Source: Plantactinospora sp. BC1
GTDB taxonomy: Bacteria > Actinomycetota > Actinomycetes > Mycobacteriales > Micromonosporaceae
NCBI RefSeq assembly: GCF_003030345.1
Contig: NZ_CP028158.1
Location: 372,001-436,000 of the forward strand
Length of the DNA: 64,000 nucleotides
Reading direction: 5' to 3'
Both the position numbers and the translations under genes were made by a program. Below are positions 1 to 9,875 of the stretch, one piece after another (position 1 is the stretch's first letter; every line of letters starts with the position of its first letter). The notes beneath the pieces were generated by a model. That model saw nothing but the letters and a program-made list of their open reading frames with translations. It had not been told where the DNA came from and searched no databases.

Positions 1-1605
1 CGCGAAGCGGGCCTCCGGATCGGTCAGGTCGATGCCGCCGACCTCGGCGAGCCGACGCAGCCGGTACCGGAACGTGTTCGGGTGGACGTACATCGCGGCG
101 GCGGCGGCGATCACGTCGCCGAACGCGTCCAGCCAGGCCCGGAGGGTTTCGACGAGGTTCGTGTGGTGCTCCTCGTCGTAGGCGAAGAGCCGCGCGACCG
201 GTCCGGTGAGCCGGTCGCCCCGGGCCGCGACCAGGTCGTGCAGTTCCAGGACGAGCGCCTGGACCTGCACGTCGGCCAGCCGGGCGACCCGGTGGCCGGC
301 TCCGGCGCGCAGCACCCGCAGCGCCCGGTCGGCGCTGGCCCGCGCGGCGGCCATCCCGGCGGCGTCCTGCGCGACCTGACCGACGCCGATCACGGCGTGC
401 ACCCGGTCGCCGACCCGGTCGAGGAAGTCAGCGGCGATCCGCACCGCCCGCTGCTCGCCGTCGCCGTCCCGGGAGATCGGCACCAGCCCGTACGCGACGT
501 CGCCGACCAGCGCCGCCGCGCAGCGCGGGTGGACCGCGCTCAGGTGCATCGCCAGCGCGTCGCTGGTGCGCTGGCGTTCGGTCGCCAGGGAGGCGTCGTC
601 GCCGCCGGACCGCTGCGGGGCGGTGGCGATGACCGCGAGGCCGAGTACCACGACCGGCTGGCCGGCCAGGCCGAGCCGGCTGAGCGCCTCGCCGGCACCG
701 GCCCCGCCCTCCAGCGCGGTGGCCAGCAGGTCGGCGCGGAGCCGGCGCTGCACGTCCGCCCCGGCCCTGATCCGCAGCATGTGCAGCGCGACCAGCTTGC
801 TGGCGTCGCGCAGCGCCTGCGTCCGCTCGGCGCTGAGCGGCTCCCGGACGGCGGCCCAGATCGAGCCGAGGACCTCGTCTCCGGCGAGCACCGCGACGGC
901 GACCCGGGGCACCGAGAACCCGTCCATTCCGGACGGTGGCGGTTCCACCCACAGCGGCGTACTGCTGCGGTAGAGGTCGCGGAAGACGCCCCGGTCGAGC
1001 AGGAGCCGGGAGTACCGCTGCGGGACCTGGCGGCCGAGGATGGTCTCCACCCGCGACGGGTCGGCCTCGTCCTGCCGGCCGGAGAAGGCGAGCACCCGGG
1101 AGCTGCGGTCCTCGATGGTGACGGGCGCGTCGACGAGGGCGGCGATCGCGTTGGCCAGCGTGAAGAGGTCACCGGAGGGCACCCCGCCGATCGTCTCCGG
1201 CCCGGCGTCGCCGACGTCGCCCTCGGCGAGTACGGCGCGGACCAGCGCGGCGAGCTGTGCCCAGGAGGCGCCACGGGTCAGCCCGAGCAGGGCCACCCCG
1301 GACTCCTCGACCGCCCCGGCCAGCTCGGCCGTGACCTCGACGGGGAGCCGGACCACGAGGCCGGCGGCCCGGTGCCGGCCGAGCGAGCGGAGCAGGGCGG
1401 CGATCTCGTCCGGCCCGCGCAGCCCGACGCCGAGCACGAGGGCGTGGTGCGGCAGGACCGGCTCCTCGACCGGGTCGTGGATCGCCACGCCGCCGATGTC
1501 GGCGCTGCGGTCCGGGTCGCCGTGCACGAGCTCCAGCACGGTGAACCCCAGGTCGTCGAGGACCCGGCCGAGGGTCGCGTGCGGGCGCAGATTCACCGGG
1601 AGCAC
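1..1605 (-). CDS. PucR/CdaR-type transcriptional regulator (3' end cut by window)
   Basis: 535 codons are visible and the C-terminus runs off base 1. The N-terminal third fits a PucR N-terminal sensory region; the middle resembles the GGDEF-like CdaR region. The visible end holds the PucR helix-turn-helix signature, with MYVHPNTFRYRLRRLAEV and then the DLTDPEARFA-type tail, so only a few residues are missing. Members are usually cytoplasmic activators of purine, amino-acid or sugar-acid catabolism, often acting on adjacent genes. It lies downstream of and on the same strand as the racemase/transporter operon, separated by 119 bases, and is a candidate regulator of it (inference). GTG at 1605 is the first start in frame; GTG at 1596 is an alternative. 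Neither has a clear ribosome site. Confidence 0.85.
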   Translation of the reverse strand, partial: MLPVNLRPHATLGRVLDDLGFTVLELVHGDPDRSADIGGVAIHDPVEEPVLPHHALVLGVGLRGPDEIAALLRSLGRHRAAGLVVRLPVEVTAELAGAVEESGVALLGLTRGASWAQLAALVRAVLAEGDVGDAGPETIGGVPSGDLFTLANAIAALVDAPVTIEDRSSRVLAFSGRQDEADPSRVETILGRQVPQRYSRLLLDRGVFRDLYRSSTPLWVEPPPSGMDGFSVPRVAVAVLAGDEVLGSIWAAVREPLSAERTQALRDASKLVALHMLRIRAGADVQRRLRADLLATALEGGAGAGEALSRLGLAGQPVVVLGLAVIATAPQRSGGDDASLATERQRTSDALAMHLSAVHPRCAAALVGDVAYGLVPISRDGDGEQRAVRIAADFLDRVGDRVHAVIGVGQVAQDAAGMAAARASADRALRVLRAGAGHRVARLADVQVQALVLELHDLVAARGDRLTGPVARLFAYDEEHHTNLVETLRAWLDAFGDVIAAAAAMYVHPNTFRYRLRRLAEVGGIDLTDPEARFA

Positions 1606-1724
1606 CGCCCGAAACTAAGGAGGGTTCAGCCTGCCTGGTTCGTCGGAACATACGAGGTTCGTCACAGCCTATGGTGCGGACGGCCAAAGGGCTCGACGTC
1701 CTATCGTGTGGACGCGCCGGGGGC

Positions 1725-2831
1725 TCAGCGTCGCAGCCACCGGGATTCGGTGGTGACCGCCGCCAGTTCGTCCGGCAGCGGCTCGACGCCGATCCCCGGG
1801 CCGGCCGGCACCGCCAGGTGGCCGCCGTCGAGCACGAACGGGTCGGTGATGTCCGTCCGGTAGTAGCGGTCCGACGCCGACGTGTCGCCGGGCAGGGTGA
1901 AGCCGGGCAGCGCCGCCAGCGCGACGTTCGCGGCCCGGCCGAGGCCCGACTCCAGCATCCCGCCACACCAGACGGGTACGCCGTGCGCGACGCAGACGTC
2001 GTGTACCCGCCGCGCCTCCAGGTAGCCACCGACCCGGCCCGGCTTGATGTTGACGATCGCGCAGGCGCCCAACCGGATGGCGGCGGCGGCGGCCCGCGCC
2101 GAGGTGATCGACTCGTCCAGGCAGATCGGCGTGCGGACCGTCTTCGCCAGCTCGGCGTGGCCGAGCACGTCCTCCTCGTCGAGCGGCTGCTCGATCAGCA
2201 GCAGCCCGAACGGGTCGAGCGCGGCCAACCGCCGCCCGTCGGCGACGGTGTACGCGGTGTTCGCGTCGACCTGGAGCAGCACCTCGTCGCCGAAGCGTTC
2301 CCGGACCGCCCGGACCGGTTCGACGTCCCAACCGGGCTGGATCTTCAGCTTGATCCGCAGGTAGCCGGCGTCGAGGTAGCCGTCGACGGTGTCGAGCAGC
2401 TCGCCGATCGAGTCCGTGATCCCCACCGAGACGCCGCAGGGCACCCGGTCGCGTACGGCGCCGAGTTCCCGGGCGAGCGGCCGGCCCAGGGCGCGCAGCT
2501 CGGCGTCGAGTACGGCGGTCTCCAGCGCCGCCTTCGCCATCCGGTGCCCCTTGAATCCGGCGAGTGCCGGCGCGACCGAGACGGCGTCGAGGGTGTCCCG
2601 GGCGGCCAGGGCCGGCACCAGGAACCGGCTCAGGACGTCCACGGCGCCGTCGACGTACTCGGCGGAGTAGCGCGGGTCGGTCATCGCCACGCACTCGCCC
2701 CACCCCTCGGCCTGGTCGGTGACGGCGCGGACCAGCACGATGTCCCGGGTGGTCTGGGTGCCGAACGAGGTCCGGAACGGTGACACCAGCGGCATCGCGA
2801 TCCGGCGCAGTTCGACTCCGACGAGTGTCAT
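1725..2831 (-). CDS. menC: N-acylamino-acid racemase / o-succinylbenzoate synthase family enzyme (enolase superfamily)
   Basis: 368 residues, the normal length for this family. Enolase-superfamily catalytic elements are in order: Lys pair in IKLKIQPG (about residue 163), metal ligands in QVDANTAY, IEQPLDEED and CLDES, and the second catalytic Lys in NIKPGRVGGY. These sequences and the GGMLESGLGRAAN and LPGDTSASDRYY blocks closely match the Amycolatopsis NAAAR/OSBS subgroup as I know it. That subgroup both makes o-succinylbenzoate for menaquinone and racemises N-succinylamino acids. No other men gene is near. Its ATG overlaps the stop of the upstream GNAT gene (ATGA), which favours the racemase role. 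The symbol reflects family only. Confidence 0.88.
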   Translation of the reverse strand: MTLVGVELRRIAMPLVSPFRTSFGTQTTRDIVLVRAVTDQAEGWGECVAMTDPRYSAEYVDGAVDVLSRFLVPALAARDTLDAVSVAPALAGFKGHRMAKAALETAVLDAELRALGRPLARELGAVRDRVPCGVSVGITDSIGELLDTVDGYLDAGYLRIKLKIQPGWDVEPVRAVRERFGDEVLLQVDANTAYTVADGRRLAALDPFGLLLIEQPLDEEDVLGHAELAKTVRTPICLDESITSARAAAAAIRLGACAIVNIKPGRVGGYLEARRVHDVCVAHGVPVWCGGMLESGLGRAANVALAALPGFTLPGDTSASDRYYRTDITDPFVLDGGHLAVPAGPGIGVEPLPDELAAVTTESRWLRR

Positions 2832-3682
2832 CCGGCGTTCCTTCCGACGATGTACCAGCCGGCCCGGTCGAAGCCGGTCACCCGGGCGCCGCCGGCCAGC
2901 AGCGGTACCAGGGCCTCCCGCAGCGCGGTGCGCCACCGCCGGGCCAGGTCCGGGGCGGCCGACCGCAGCGCGGCGATGTCCGGCGGTACCGCCACCAGCA
3001 CGGTGTCGCCGTCCAGGGTCCCCGGCGCCGGGGCCCCGTCGGCGGTGCGCCCGAGCCCGACCACCGCGCCGCCGGCCCGCTCGGCCCGGGCGTCGCCGGC
3101 CCGGTGTCGTCCCTCGCACGCCGTGGCGACCCTGGGGTCGCGCAGCTCCCAGCGGATCAGCAGCCGGTCGGTGGCGTCACCGGCGTTGATCTCGTCGTCC
3201 ATCTCGCCGTAGAAGTCCGGCAGGTACTCCACGGCGGTGGCGGCGAGCTTCACCACGTTGAAGTAGGCGTTGCGGGCGACCAGCGGGTCGAACGTCCACT
3301 CGACGGCGGAGCCGCCCCGGGCCAGCACCCAGGCGCGCTGGTGCAGCTTGAGGGCGTACCCGACGCGCCGGCCGAGGGCGGCGGCGCAGACCCCGGCGAT
3401 GTGGCTGTGCAGCTCGGCCCCGGCCGGCGCGCCGGAGAAGCCGACGCAGGCGCCGACCAGTTCGCCCCCGTCGTAGGCGCCGGCCACGTAACCGCCCGAC
3501 TTGCTCAGCGCCCGCAGCAACTTGGTGGTCACCAGCGGGTTGCGCGGGTCGGGGCCCCAGATGCCGTCGTAGAGCCGGCGTACCTCGGCGAAGCCGGCGA
3601 CGTCCGCCAGCTCCCGGATCTCGACGCCGGCCGCCTTCGCCGCCCGGGCCACGGCCGCCTCGGCGGCGTGGATGTCGGTCAT
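2828..3682 (-). CDS. GNAT-family N-acyltransferase (candidate succinyl-CoA:amino acid N-succinyltransferase)
   Basis: 284 residues. The central part (YVAGAYDGGELVGACVGF, then HSHIAGV and GRRVGYALKLHQRAWVL) carries the strand and pyrophosphate-loop pattern of GNAT acyltransferases of the COG3375 type. WTFDPLVARNAYFNVVKL is a conserved block of that group. In Geobacillus kaustophilus a GNAT beside an N-succinylamino-acid racemase succinylates D-amino acids, and an M20 desuccinylase finishes conversion to L-amino acids. Here the GNAT stop overlaps the racemase start by four bases, so the two are translationally coupled and the same role is inferred. No M20 hydrolase is visible in the window. Start ATG at 3682. 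Confidence 0.8.
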   Translation of the reverse strand: MTDIHAAEAAVARAAKAAGVEIRELADVAGFAEVRRLYDGIWGPDPRNPLVTTKLLRALSKSGGYVAGAYDGGELVGACVGFSGAPAGAELHSHIAGVCAAALGRRVGYALKLHQRAWVLARGGSAVEWTFDPLVARNAYFNVVKLAATAVEYLPDFYGEMDDEINAGDATDRLLIRWELRDPRVATACEGRHRAGDARAERAGGAVVGLGRTADGAPAPGTLDGDTVLVAVPPDIAALRSAAPDLARRWRTALREALVPLLAGGARVTGFDRAGWYIVGRNAG

Positions 3683-3736
3683 CTCGGCGTTCCCCTCTCC
3701 GCCAGCGGGCGGCGCCTCCGGGCGACCGGGCGCACG

Positions 3737-6700
3737 TCAGCCCACCTTCGGGGTGGCGCGGGCACCGAAGTGCAGGTACCGCTCGCCGGTCGGCAGCTGG
3801 TAGAAGATCACCGGTACCCAGGTCCGGGTCTCCGGCTCGCGGACCGCGAAGAGGTCCTCGGCGACCGGCACCATCGGGTACTCGTGGGTCGGCTCGGGCA
3901 CCAGCTCGGCCAGCGGACCGGTGACCGTGGTACGCAGGGTGGGGCCACCCTCCCCGTCCAGCACCGCCATCCGGACGCCGGCCCGCTCGTACTCGCCGAC
4001 GTGCCGGCCGAGGTCGGCGCCGACCGGGTGCTGCGGCGGCACGAGCGAGTGCGGTACCGCGACCCCGGCGACTTCGGCGAAGATCTCGCGGTACAGCTCC
4101 TCGTACAGGTCGCGGGCGTGACCGCCGTTGGTGAGCAGGGTGACCGCCAACCCCTGCTCCGGCAGCAGCCGCAGGAAGGCGGACTGCCCGATCGTGTTGC
4201 CGTCGTGCCCGACGAGCCGGTGCCCGTCCCAGCCGAAGCGGATCCAGCCGAGCCCCCAGGAGTCGCCGAGGGTGTGCGTGTCGGGCAGCTCCGCCTCGCA
4301 GGCGGTCATCGCGGCGGCGCTCTCCGCGCCGAGTACCCGGGTGCCGTCCGGCGCCAGCCCGCCGGTGCATCCGGGCGAAGCCGAGGAGGTCGGCGGCGGT
4401 CGAGGTGATCAGCCCGGCCGGCCCGAGGGAGCGGGGCAGCCCCCAGACCGGCGCGCGGGTCGGCTCGGCCTGCCCGGCCGAGACGTGCCCGACCGCCGCC
4501 CGGTGCAGCAGCGCCTCCTCCGGCAGCGTCCCGGTGTGCCGCAGCCCGAGCGGGGTCGAGATCCGGTCCCGGAGGGCGGCGTCCCAGGTGCCGCCGGTGA
4601 GCTTCTCGATCACCCGCCCGGCGAGTACGAAGCCGGCGTTGCAGTAGGACCAGGTGGCGCCGAGCGGGTGGTTCTGGGCCACCTCGCCGAGGAGCGCGAC
4701 GTACTTCTCCAGGCAGTCGTCGCCGCGACCGGTGTCGGTGAAGACGTCGCCGTCGATCCCGCTGGTGTGCGCGAGCAGGTGCCGCATGGTCACCCGCTTG
4801 GTCACCTCCGGATCGGCCAGCCGCAGCTCCGGCAGGACGGTGCCGACCGGAGCGTCGAGATCGAGCCGGCCCTCGTCGACCAGTTGCATCACCATGGTCG
4901 CCGTCCACACCTTGGAGATCGAGCCGATCTGGAACACCGAGTCGGTGGTCACCTCGACCCCGGTCTCCACGTTCAGCACGCCGTACGCCGCCTCGGCCAG
5001 TTCGTCCGGGCGATCCTGGCCCAGCCGCAGGATTCCGAGTACGGCACCGGGGACGCGATGCCGCTGGGCGAGTACGGCCAGCCGGCGCTGCCAGTGCCCG
5101 GCGTCGATCGGCGCGCGGCGCCCGCCCGCGTACCGCTCGACCCAGTCCACGACCCGCTGGTTGTAGTCGGCGCGGTGTGACGGCCGCCCGTCGAGGATGA
5201 AGAGGTGGCCGGCGTCCGGGTAGAGCACCAGCCGGGTCGGCACGCCGCGCTCCCGCAGCGCGGTGTGCCACTGCTGTGCCTGGCCGACCGGGCAGGTGCG
5301 GTCCTCGGCACCGTGCAGCACGAGCGTCGGCGTGTCGACCCGGTCGACCCGGGCCAGCGGCGACATCGCGGCGTAGCGCCCGGGATCGGTCCACGGCGTG
5401 GCGCCCAGCTCGTACTCGCTGAGCTGGTGCCCCTCGTCGGAGGTGCCGGCCATGCTGGTGAGGTCGGCGACGGTACCGCCGGCCACGGCGGCGGCGAACC
5501 GGTCGTCCCGGCTGGTGAGGTAGCAGGTCATGTAGCCGCCGTAGCTGTAGCCGGTGACGGCGAGCCGGGCCGGGTCGGCGACGCCGGTGGCGACGAGCTG
5601 GTCGACCGGCTCCAGGAGGTCTCTGGCGTCCGCCTCGCCCCACCCGCCGTGGGTGGCGGTGAAGAACGCCTCGCCGTAGCCGTCGCTGGCCCGGGGGTTG
5701 AGCAGCAGTACCACCCAGCCCCGGGCGGCCAGCTCCTGGTGGTAGAGGTGCACGTCCTCGGCGGCGGCGTTCCAGGCGTTGTGCGGCCCGCCGTGCACGT
5801 CGAGCAGCAGCGGCCGTGCGCCGGTGAAGTCGGGGTCCCGGACCAGCCAGCCCTGCACGACGGTGCCGTCGGAGATCTCGAACGAGCGCTCCTCCCGGGG
5901 GTAGAGCCGCACCTCGGACGAGGTGTGTCCGGTGAGGACGGTCTCGGCGCCGGTGCCGAGGTCGACCGCGACCACCTCGCCGAACGAGGCCGGGGTGCCG
6001 AGCACGACGGCGGCGGTGCCGGCGCGGGCCGAGACGCCGAGGACGTTGCGGCCGGCCCCGCCGACGACCACCCGTGGTTCGCCGCCACCGGCCGGTACCG
6101 CGTAGAGGTGGGTGCAGCCACGGTCGCGGACGCAGAAGAGCACGGTGTCGCCGTCGTCGACGAGCTGCGGCAGCGCGCCCGGATATCCGGGGCCGCCCGG
6201 CATGACGTTGCGGTCCAGCGGGGCCGCCAGGTCGGTGACCGGTCCGGCGTCGAGCGGTACCCGGAGCAGGCCGGCGTGGCCGACGGGTGCGCCCTCGGTG
6301 CCGACGGCCAGCAGCGCCGACCCGTCCGCGGTCCAGGTGACGGCGGCACCGACGCCGTCGGCCAGCCCGACCGGCCGGGGTACGGCCGCCGTGTCGTCGA
6401 CGTCCACCGTGTGCAGCGGGGCCCGGAGGGTCAGGTCCGCGTCGGGGGCGGTGGCCGCGACGAACGCCAGCCGGTTTCCCTCCGGCGACCAGGACGGGTC
6501 ACCGGCGTTCCAGTCGCCGCTGGTGAGCTGCCGGCACCGTCCGGTGGCGACGTCGACGACGTGCAGGTGTCGGCGTCTGCCGCCCAGCAGGCCGGCGCCG
6601 TCACTCTGGTAGTCGAGCCGGTCCGCGACGACCGGGGCGCTGTCGTCCGGGCCGTCGCCCCGGTCGTCGACGGCGGCCACGAACGCGATGGCCGAGCCGT

Positions 6701-7049
6701 CGGGGCTCCAGACCGGGCGGCCGGCGCCGAGCGGCAGTTCGGTCAGCGGTTCGGGCTCGCCACCGGCGGCCGGGAGCAGCCACACCTGCGGGTGCCCGTC
6801 CCGGGCGCGCAGGAACGCGATCCGGTCGCCCTGCGGCGACCAGGCCGGTGCGGTGTCCGCCGGCCCGGCGGTCAGCCGCCGCGCCGGGCCGCCCGCCGCG
6901 TCGACGTGCCACAGCGTGCGCACCGTACGGTCGGCGTCGGCGTCCGCGCCGCGCAGTACGTAGACGATCCGGGCGCCGTCCGGCGACAGGGCCGGCTGCT
7001 CCGGTACGGCGACGGTGGTCAGGTCAGCGATGCGCAGGCGGCGGGTCAC
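3737..7049 (-). pseudogene. S9 prolyl-oligopeptidase fused to S12 serine hydrolase, with an apparent frameshift
   Basis: The first 640 or so residues are an S9 peptidase. A TolB/DPP-like propeller with repeated SPDG and WSPQGDR blocks is followed by an alpha/beta hydrolase with nucleophile motif GYSYGGYM (about residue 502), Asp in HGAEDRTCP and His in DAGHLF (about 614). The frame continues without a stop into an S12 beta-lactamase/D-peptidase fold with SxxK in SISK (about 709) and YxN in YCNAGF. Near 4361-4370 the reading frame breaks: the remaining S12 sequence, including the HDGNT third motif, continues in another frame to a TGA at 3737. Comparison with the paralogue at 12485-13909 shows both halves belong together. 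Losing two bases would explain it; decay and assembly error are both possible. GTG start, overlapping oppF by 26 bases. Confidence 0.8.
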
Positions 7050-8025
7050 CGGCTCCTCCTCGGGTCGTGATCGGTGTGTCGGCGGACTCGGCGAAATGGC
7101 AGAGCGCCCGGTGCCGGTGCGCCGCCGTCGGCTCGACCTCCCGGCAGACCCGACGGTCCGGGTGCACCAGCGGCCCCACCGGGCAGCGGGGGTGGAACCG
7201 GCAGCCGGCCGGCGGCCGGTGCGGGTCGGCGGGCTCCGCCTCGGCGACGGCCGGCTCAGCCTCGGCGACTGCCGGCCCGGCGCCCTCGGCTCCGAGCCCG
7301 ATCGGGTGTGCGGCCGAGCCGAGCAGTTCCCGCGTGTAGGGGTGCTGCGGATCGCCCAGCACCTCGGCGGCCGGCCCGTACTCGACGATCCGGCCGAGGT
7401 ACATCACCGCGATGATCTCGCTGACGTAGCGCACCACGGCGAGGTCGTGCGAGATGAACAGCATCGACAGCCGCATCCGCCGTTGCAGGTCGCGGACGAG
7501 GTTGAGCACGGCGCCCTGGATCGACACGTCCAACGCCGAGGTGATCTCGTCCGCGACGATCACCTCGGGGCGGCCGGCGAGCGCGCGGGCCAGCGCCACC
7601 CGCTGCCGCTGCCCGCCGGAGAGGCCGGCCGGATACCGGCCGGCGAGGCCCGGATCGAGCCCGACCAGCTCCAGCAGCCGGGCCACCTCGGCCTTCGCCG
7701 CGACGCCGGCCCGGCGCGGGATCGCCTCCGCGATCGAGGCACCCACCGTCATCCGAGGGTCCAACGAGGAGTACGGGTCCTGGAACACCATCTGCACCGG
7801 TGCCCGTTTCGGCAGCGGGCGGCCGTCGAGCAGGATGCGGCCACCGGCCAGCGGGGCCAGCCCGACGGCGGCCCGGGCCAGGGTCGACTTGCCGGAGCCG
7901 GACTCGCCGACGAGTCCCACCACGGTGCCGGCCGGGACGGTGAGTCGTACATTGTCGACGGCGGTCAGCCGCCCCCGCCCGGTGCCGTACCGGACGGTGA
8001 CGTCGTCGAAGACGAGATCGCTCAC
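7024..8025 (-). CDS. oppF: Oligopeptide/dipeptide ABC transporter ATP-binding protein (OppF type)
   Basis: 333 residues. Walker A GESGSGKST, Q-loop FQDPYSSLD, signature LSGGQRQRVALARAL, Walker B VIVADEITSALD and the H-loop in ISHDLAVVRY are all present. A C-terminal oligopeptide-transporter extension contains the expected cysteines in RCPVGPLVHPDRRVC. It powers import together with the OppD domain encoded just upstream. The GTG at 8025 is chosen because it overlaps the upstream stop (GTGA) and opens the usual VSDLVFDDVTVRYG N-terminus. An upstream start would add an arginine-rich, non-homologous tail. An alanine/glutamate-rich linker (AVAEAEPAVAEAEPA) near residue 270 is an imperfect duplication. 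Confidence 0.92.
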   Translation of the reverse strand: MSDLVFDDVTVRYGTGRGRLTAVDNVRLTVPAGTVVGLVGESGSGKSTLARAAVGLAPLAGGRILLDGRPLPKRAPVQMVFQDPYSSLDPRMTVGASIAEAIPRRAGVAAKAEVARLLELVGLDPGLAGRYPAGLSGGQRQRVALARALAGRPEVIVADEITSALDVSIQGAVLNLVRDLQRRMRLSMLFISHDLAVVRYVSEIIAVMYLGRIVEYGPAAEVLGDPQHPYTRELLGSAAHPIGLGAEGAGPAVAEAEPAVAEAEPADPHRPPAGCRFHPRCPVGPLVHPDRRVCREVEPTAAHRHRALCHFAESADTPITTRGGAGDPPPAHR

Positions 8026-9875
8026 CGGCGGCTCCCCTCGATCTCGACGTCGACCTCCGCATGCCAGCAGGCGACCCGACCACGACCGTCGGCCAGCAGT
8101 GGCGGCTCGGCGGCGGTGCACCGGTCACCGGCCAGGGGGCAGCGGGGGGCGAAGGCGCAGCCGGGCGGCAGGCGGCCGGGATCGGCGGGCCGGCCCGGGA
8201 TCACCGGCAACGGCCGGTCGCGGTCGGTGCTCATGTCCGGTACGGCGGCGAGCAGTGCCCGGGTGTACGGGTGCCGGGCGCCGGTACGCAGCCGCGCGGC
8301 GGGCAGCTCCTCGACGATGCGTCCGGCGTACATCACCAGTACCCGTTCGCAGACCTCGGCGACCACGGTGAGGTCGTGGCTGATCAGCAGTACCGCCACG
8401 TCGTCGGCGGCGCGGACGGCCGCCAGCAGCCGCAGCACCTGCCGCTGCACGGTGACGTCGAGCGCCGTGGTCGGCTCGTCGGCGACGATCAGTGCCGGCG
8501 TACCCATCATTCCCATGCCGATCATCGCCCGCTGCCGCATGCCGCCGGAGAACTCGTGCGGGAACTGCCTGGCCCGCCGCGCGGCGGCCGGGATCCGCAC
8601 CGCGCGGAGCCGGTCGACCGCCCGGGCCAGCGCGGCGCGGCGGCTCGCCCCCCGGTGCTGCCGGACCACCTCGGCGAGCTGCCGGCCGACCCGCTGGGTG
8701 GGGTTGAACGAGGTCGTCGGGTCCTGGAAGACCATGCCGAGCGAGAGGCCCAGCAGCCGGCGTCGCGCGGCCGAGTCGCCGGCCAGCAGCGACACGCCGA
8801 GGAACTCCAGCCGCCGCGCGTCGACCCGGCCGGGCTCCTCGACGAGCTGGGCGATCGCGAGCGCGGTCAGGCTCTTGCCGGACCCGGACTCGCCGACCAG
8901 GCCCACCGCCTCACCGCGACCCATGGTGAAGCTGACCTCGCGGACCGGGCTGACCTCCCCGAAGCTCACCCGAAGGCCCTCGACCGCCAGCAGGTGGTCA
9001 CCGGCGGCGGGCGGAACCGGCTCGGTGCGCGGGGCCCGGCGACCGTCGCCGACCGCCGAGCCTCGGGTGCCGATCGCCCGGGCGAGTGCCTCGCCGAAGA
9101 GGTTGAACGCCAGGCCCGCCAGGACGATCGCGACGGCCGGGGCGAGGGCGGCGGCCGGGCGTACGTAGATCCCGGCCAGGCCCTCGCCGAGCAGCCTGCC
9201 CCAGTCGTACCGGGGCGGCTGTACGCCGAGGCCGAGGAAGGAGAGCCCGGCGAGCGCCAGCAGCGCGCCGCCGGCCGCCATGGTGCCGTTGACCAGCAGC
9301 GGCTCGGCGATGTTGGGCAGCACGTGCCGGGCGAGCACACGGACCCGACCGAGGCCGGCGATCCGCGCGGCGTGCACGTAGTCCCGTTCGGCGACACCGG
9401 CCGCGAGCGTGTGGGTCAGCCGGGCGAAGCCCGGCGCGATCGCGAAGCCGATCGCCAGCACCGCACCCTTGAGACCGACCCCGAAGACGACCGCGAAGAA
9501 GAGCGCCAGCAGCAGGCCGGGGAAGGCCACCGCGATGTTCAGCGCGGCGGCCGCCCAGCGGCCGAGGCGGGCGCCGAGCAGCAACGGCGCCATCCCCAGC
9601 ACCAGGCCGATGGCCAGACCGATCAGCGTGGCCAGCAGCGCCAGCAGCACCGACAGCCGGGTGGCGACGAGTACCCGGGCGAAGACGTCCCGGCCGAGGC
9701 TGTCGGTGCCGGCCCAGTGCGCGCCCGAGGCGCCCTGGAGGATCCGACCGGTGTCGACCGCCTCGGCCCGCTCGGTCCAGAGCACGGGCCCGAGCAGCGC
9801 GAGCAGGACGACAGCGACCAGCAGCGCCGCCGCGGCGACGGCCACCGGGGACCGCAGGACCCGTCGTACCGGCAC
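8022..9875 (-). CDS. Fused oligopeptide ABC transporter permease/ATP-binding protein (OppC-OppD)
   Basis: 617 residues in one chain. Residues about 1-275 form an OppC/DppC permease with an N-terminal membrane segment, the GTDSLGRDVFARV block and the EAA-type loop AARIAGLGRVRVLARHVLPN. After a short linker (about 276-300) comes a complete OppD ATPase with Walker A GESGSGKS, signature FSGGMRQRAMIG, Walker B LIVADEPTTALD and a C-terminal oligopeptide domain with paired cysteines. The start GTG at 9875 shares one base with the oppB stop, and the end overlaps oppF. Such fusions occur in actinomycetes. The fusion fixes stoichiometry, and OppF supplies the second ATPase. Confidence 0.92.
   Translation of the reverse strand: MPVRRVLRSPVAVAAAALLVAVVLLALLGPVLWTERAEAVDTGRILQGASGAHWAGTDSLGRDVFARVLVATRLSVLLALLATLIGLAIGLVLGMAPLLLGARLGRWAAAALNIAVAFPGLLLALFFAVVFGVGLKGAVLAIGFAIAPGFARLTHTLAAGVAERDYVHAARIAGLGRVRVLARHVLPNIAEPLLVNGTMAAGGALLALAGLSFLGLGVQPPRYDWGRLLGEGLAGIYVRPAAALAPAVAIVLAGLAFNLFGEALARAIGTRGSAVGDGRRAPRTEPVPPAAGDHLLAVEGLRVSFGEVSPVREVSFTMGRGEAVGLVGESGSGKSLTALAIAQLVEEPGRVDARRLEFLGVSLLAGDSAARRRLLGLSLGMVFQDPTTSFNPTQRVGRQLAEVVRQHRGASRRAALARAVDRLRAVRIPAAARRARQFPHEFSGGMRQRAMIGMGMMGTPALIVADEPTTALDVTVQRQVLRLLAAVRAADDVAVLLISHDLTVVAEVCERVLVMYAGRIVEELPAARLRTGARHPYTRALLAAVPDMSTDRDRPLPVIPGRPADPGRLPPGCAFAPRCPLAGDRCTAAEPPLLADGRGRVACWHAEVDVEIEGSRR

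Noticed and set aside
82-1863. A 593-codon plus-strand open frame opposite the PucR gene
   Set aside because: No recognisable domain and low-complexity composition; the minus strand carries the conserved PucR helix-turn-helix.
1725-2831. Reading the enolase-family enzyme simply as menaquinone MenC
   Set aside because: No other men genes are near, and it is coupled to a GNAT in a peptide operon. The symbol is kept for family only.
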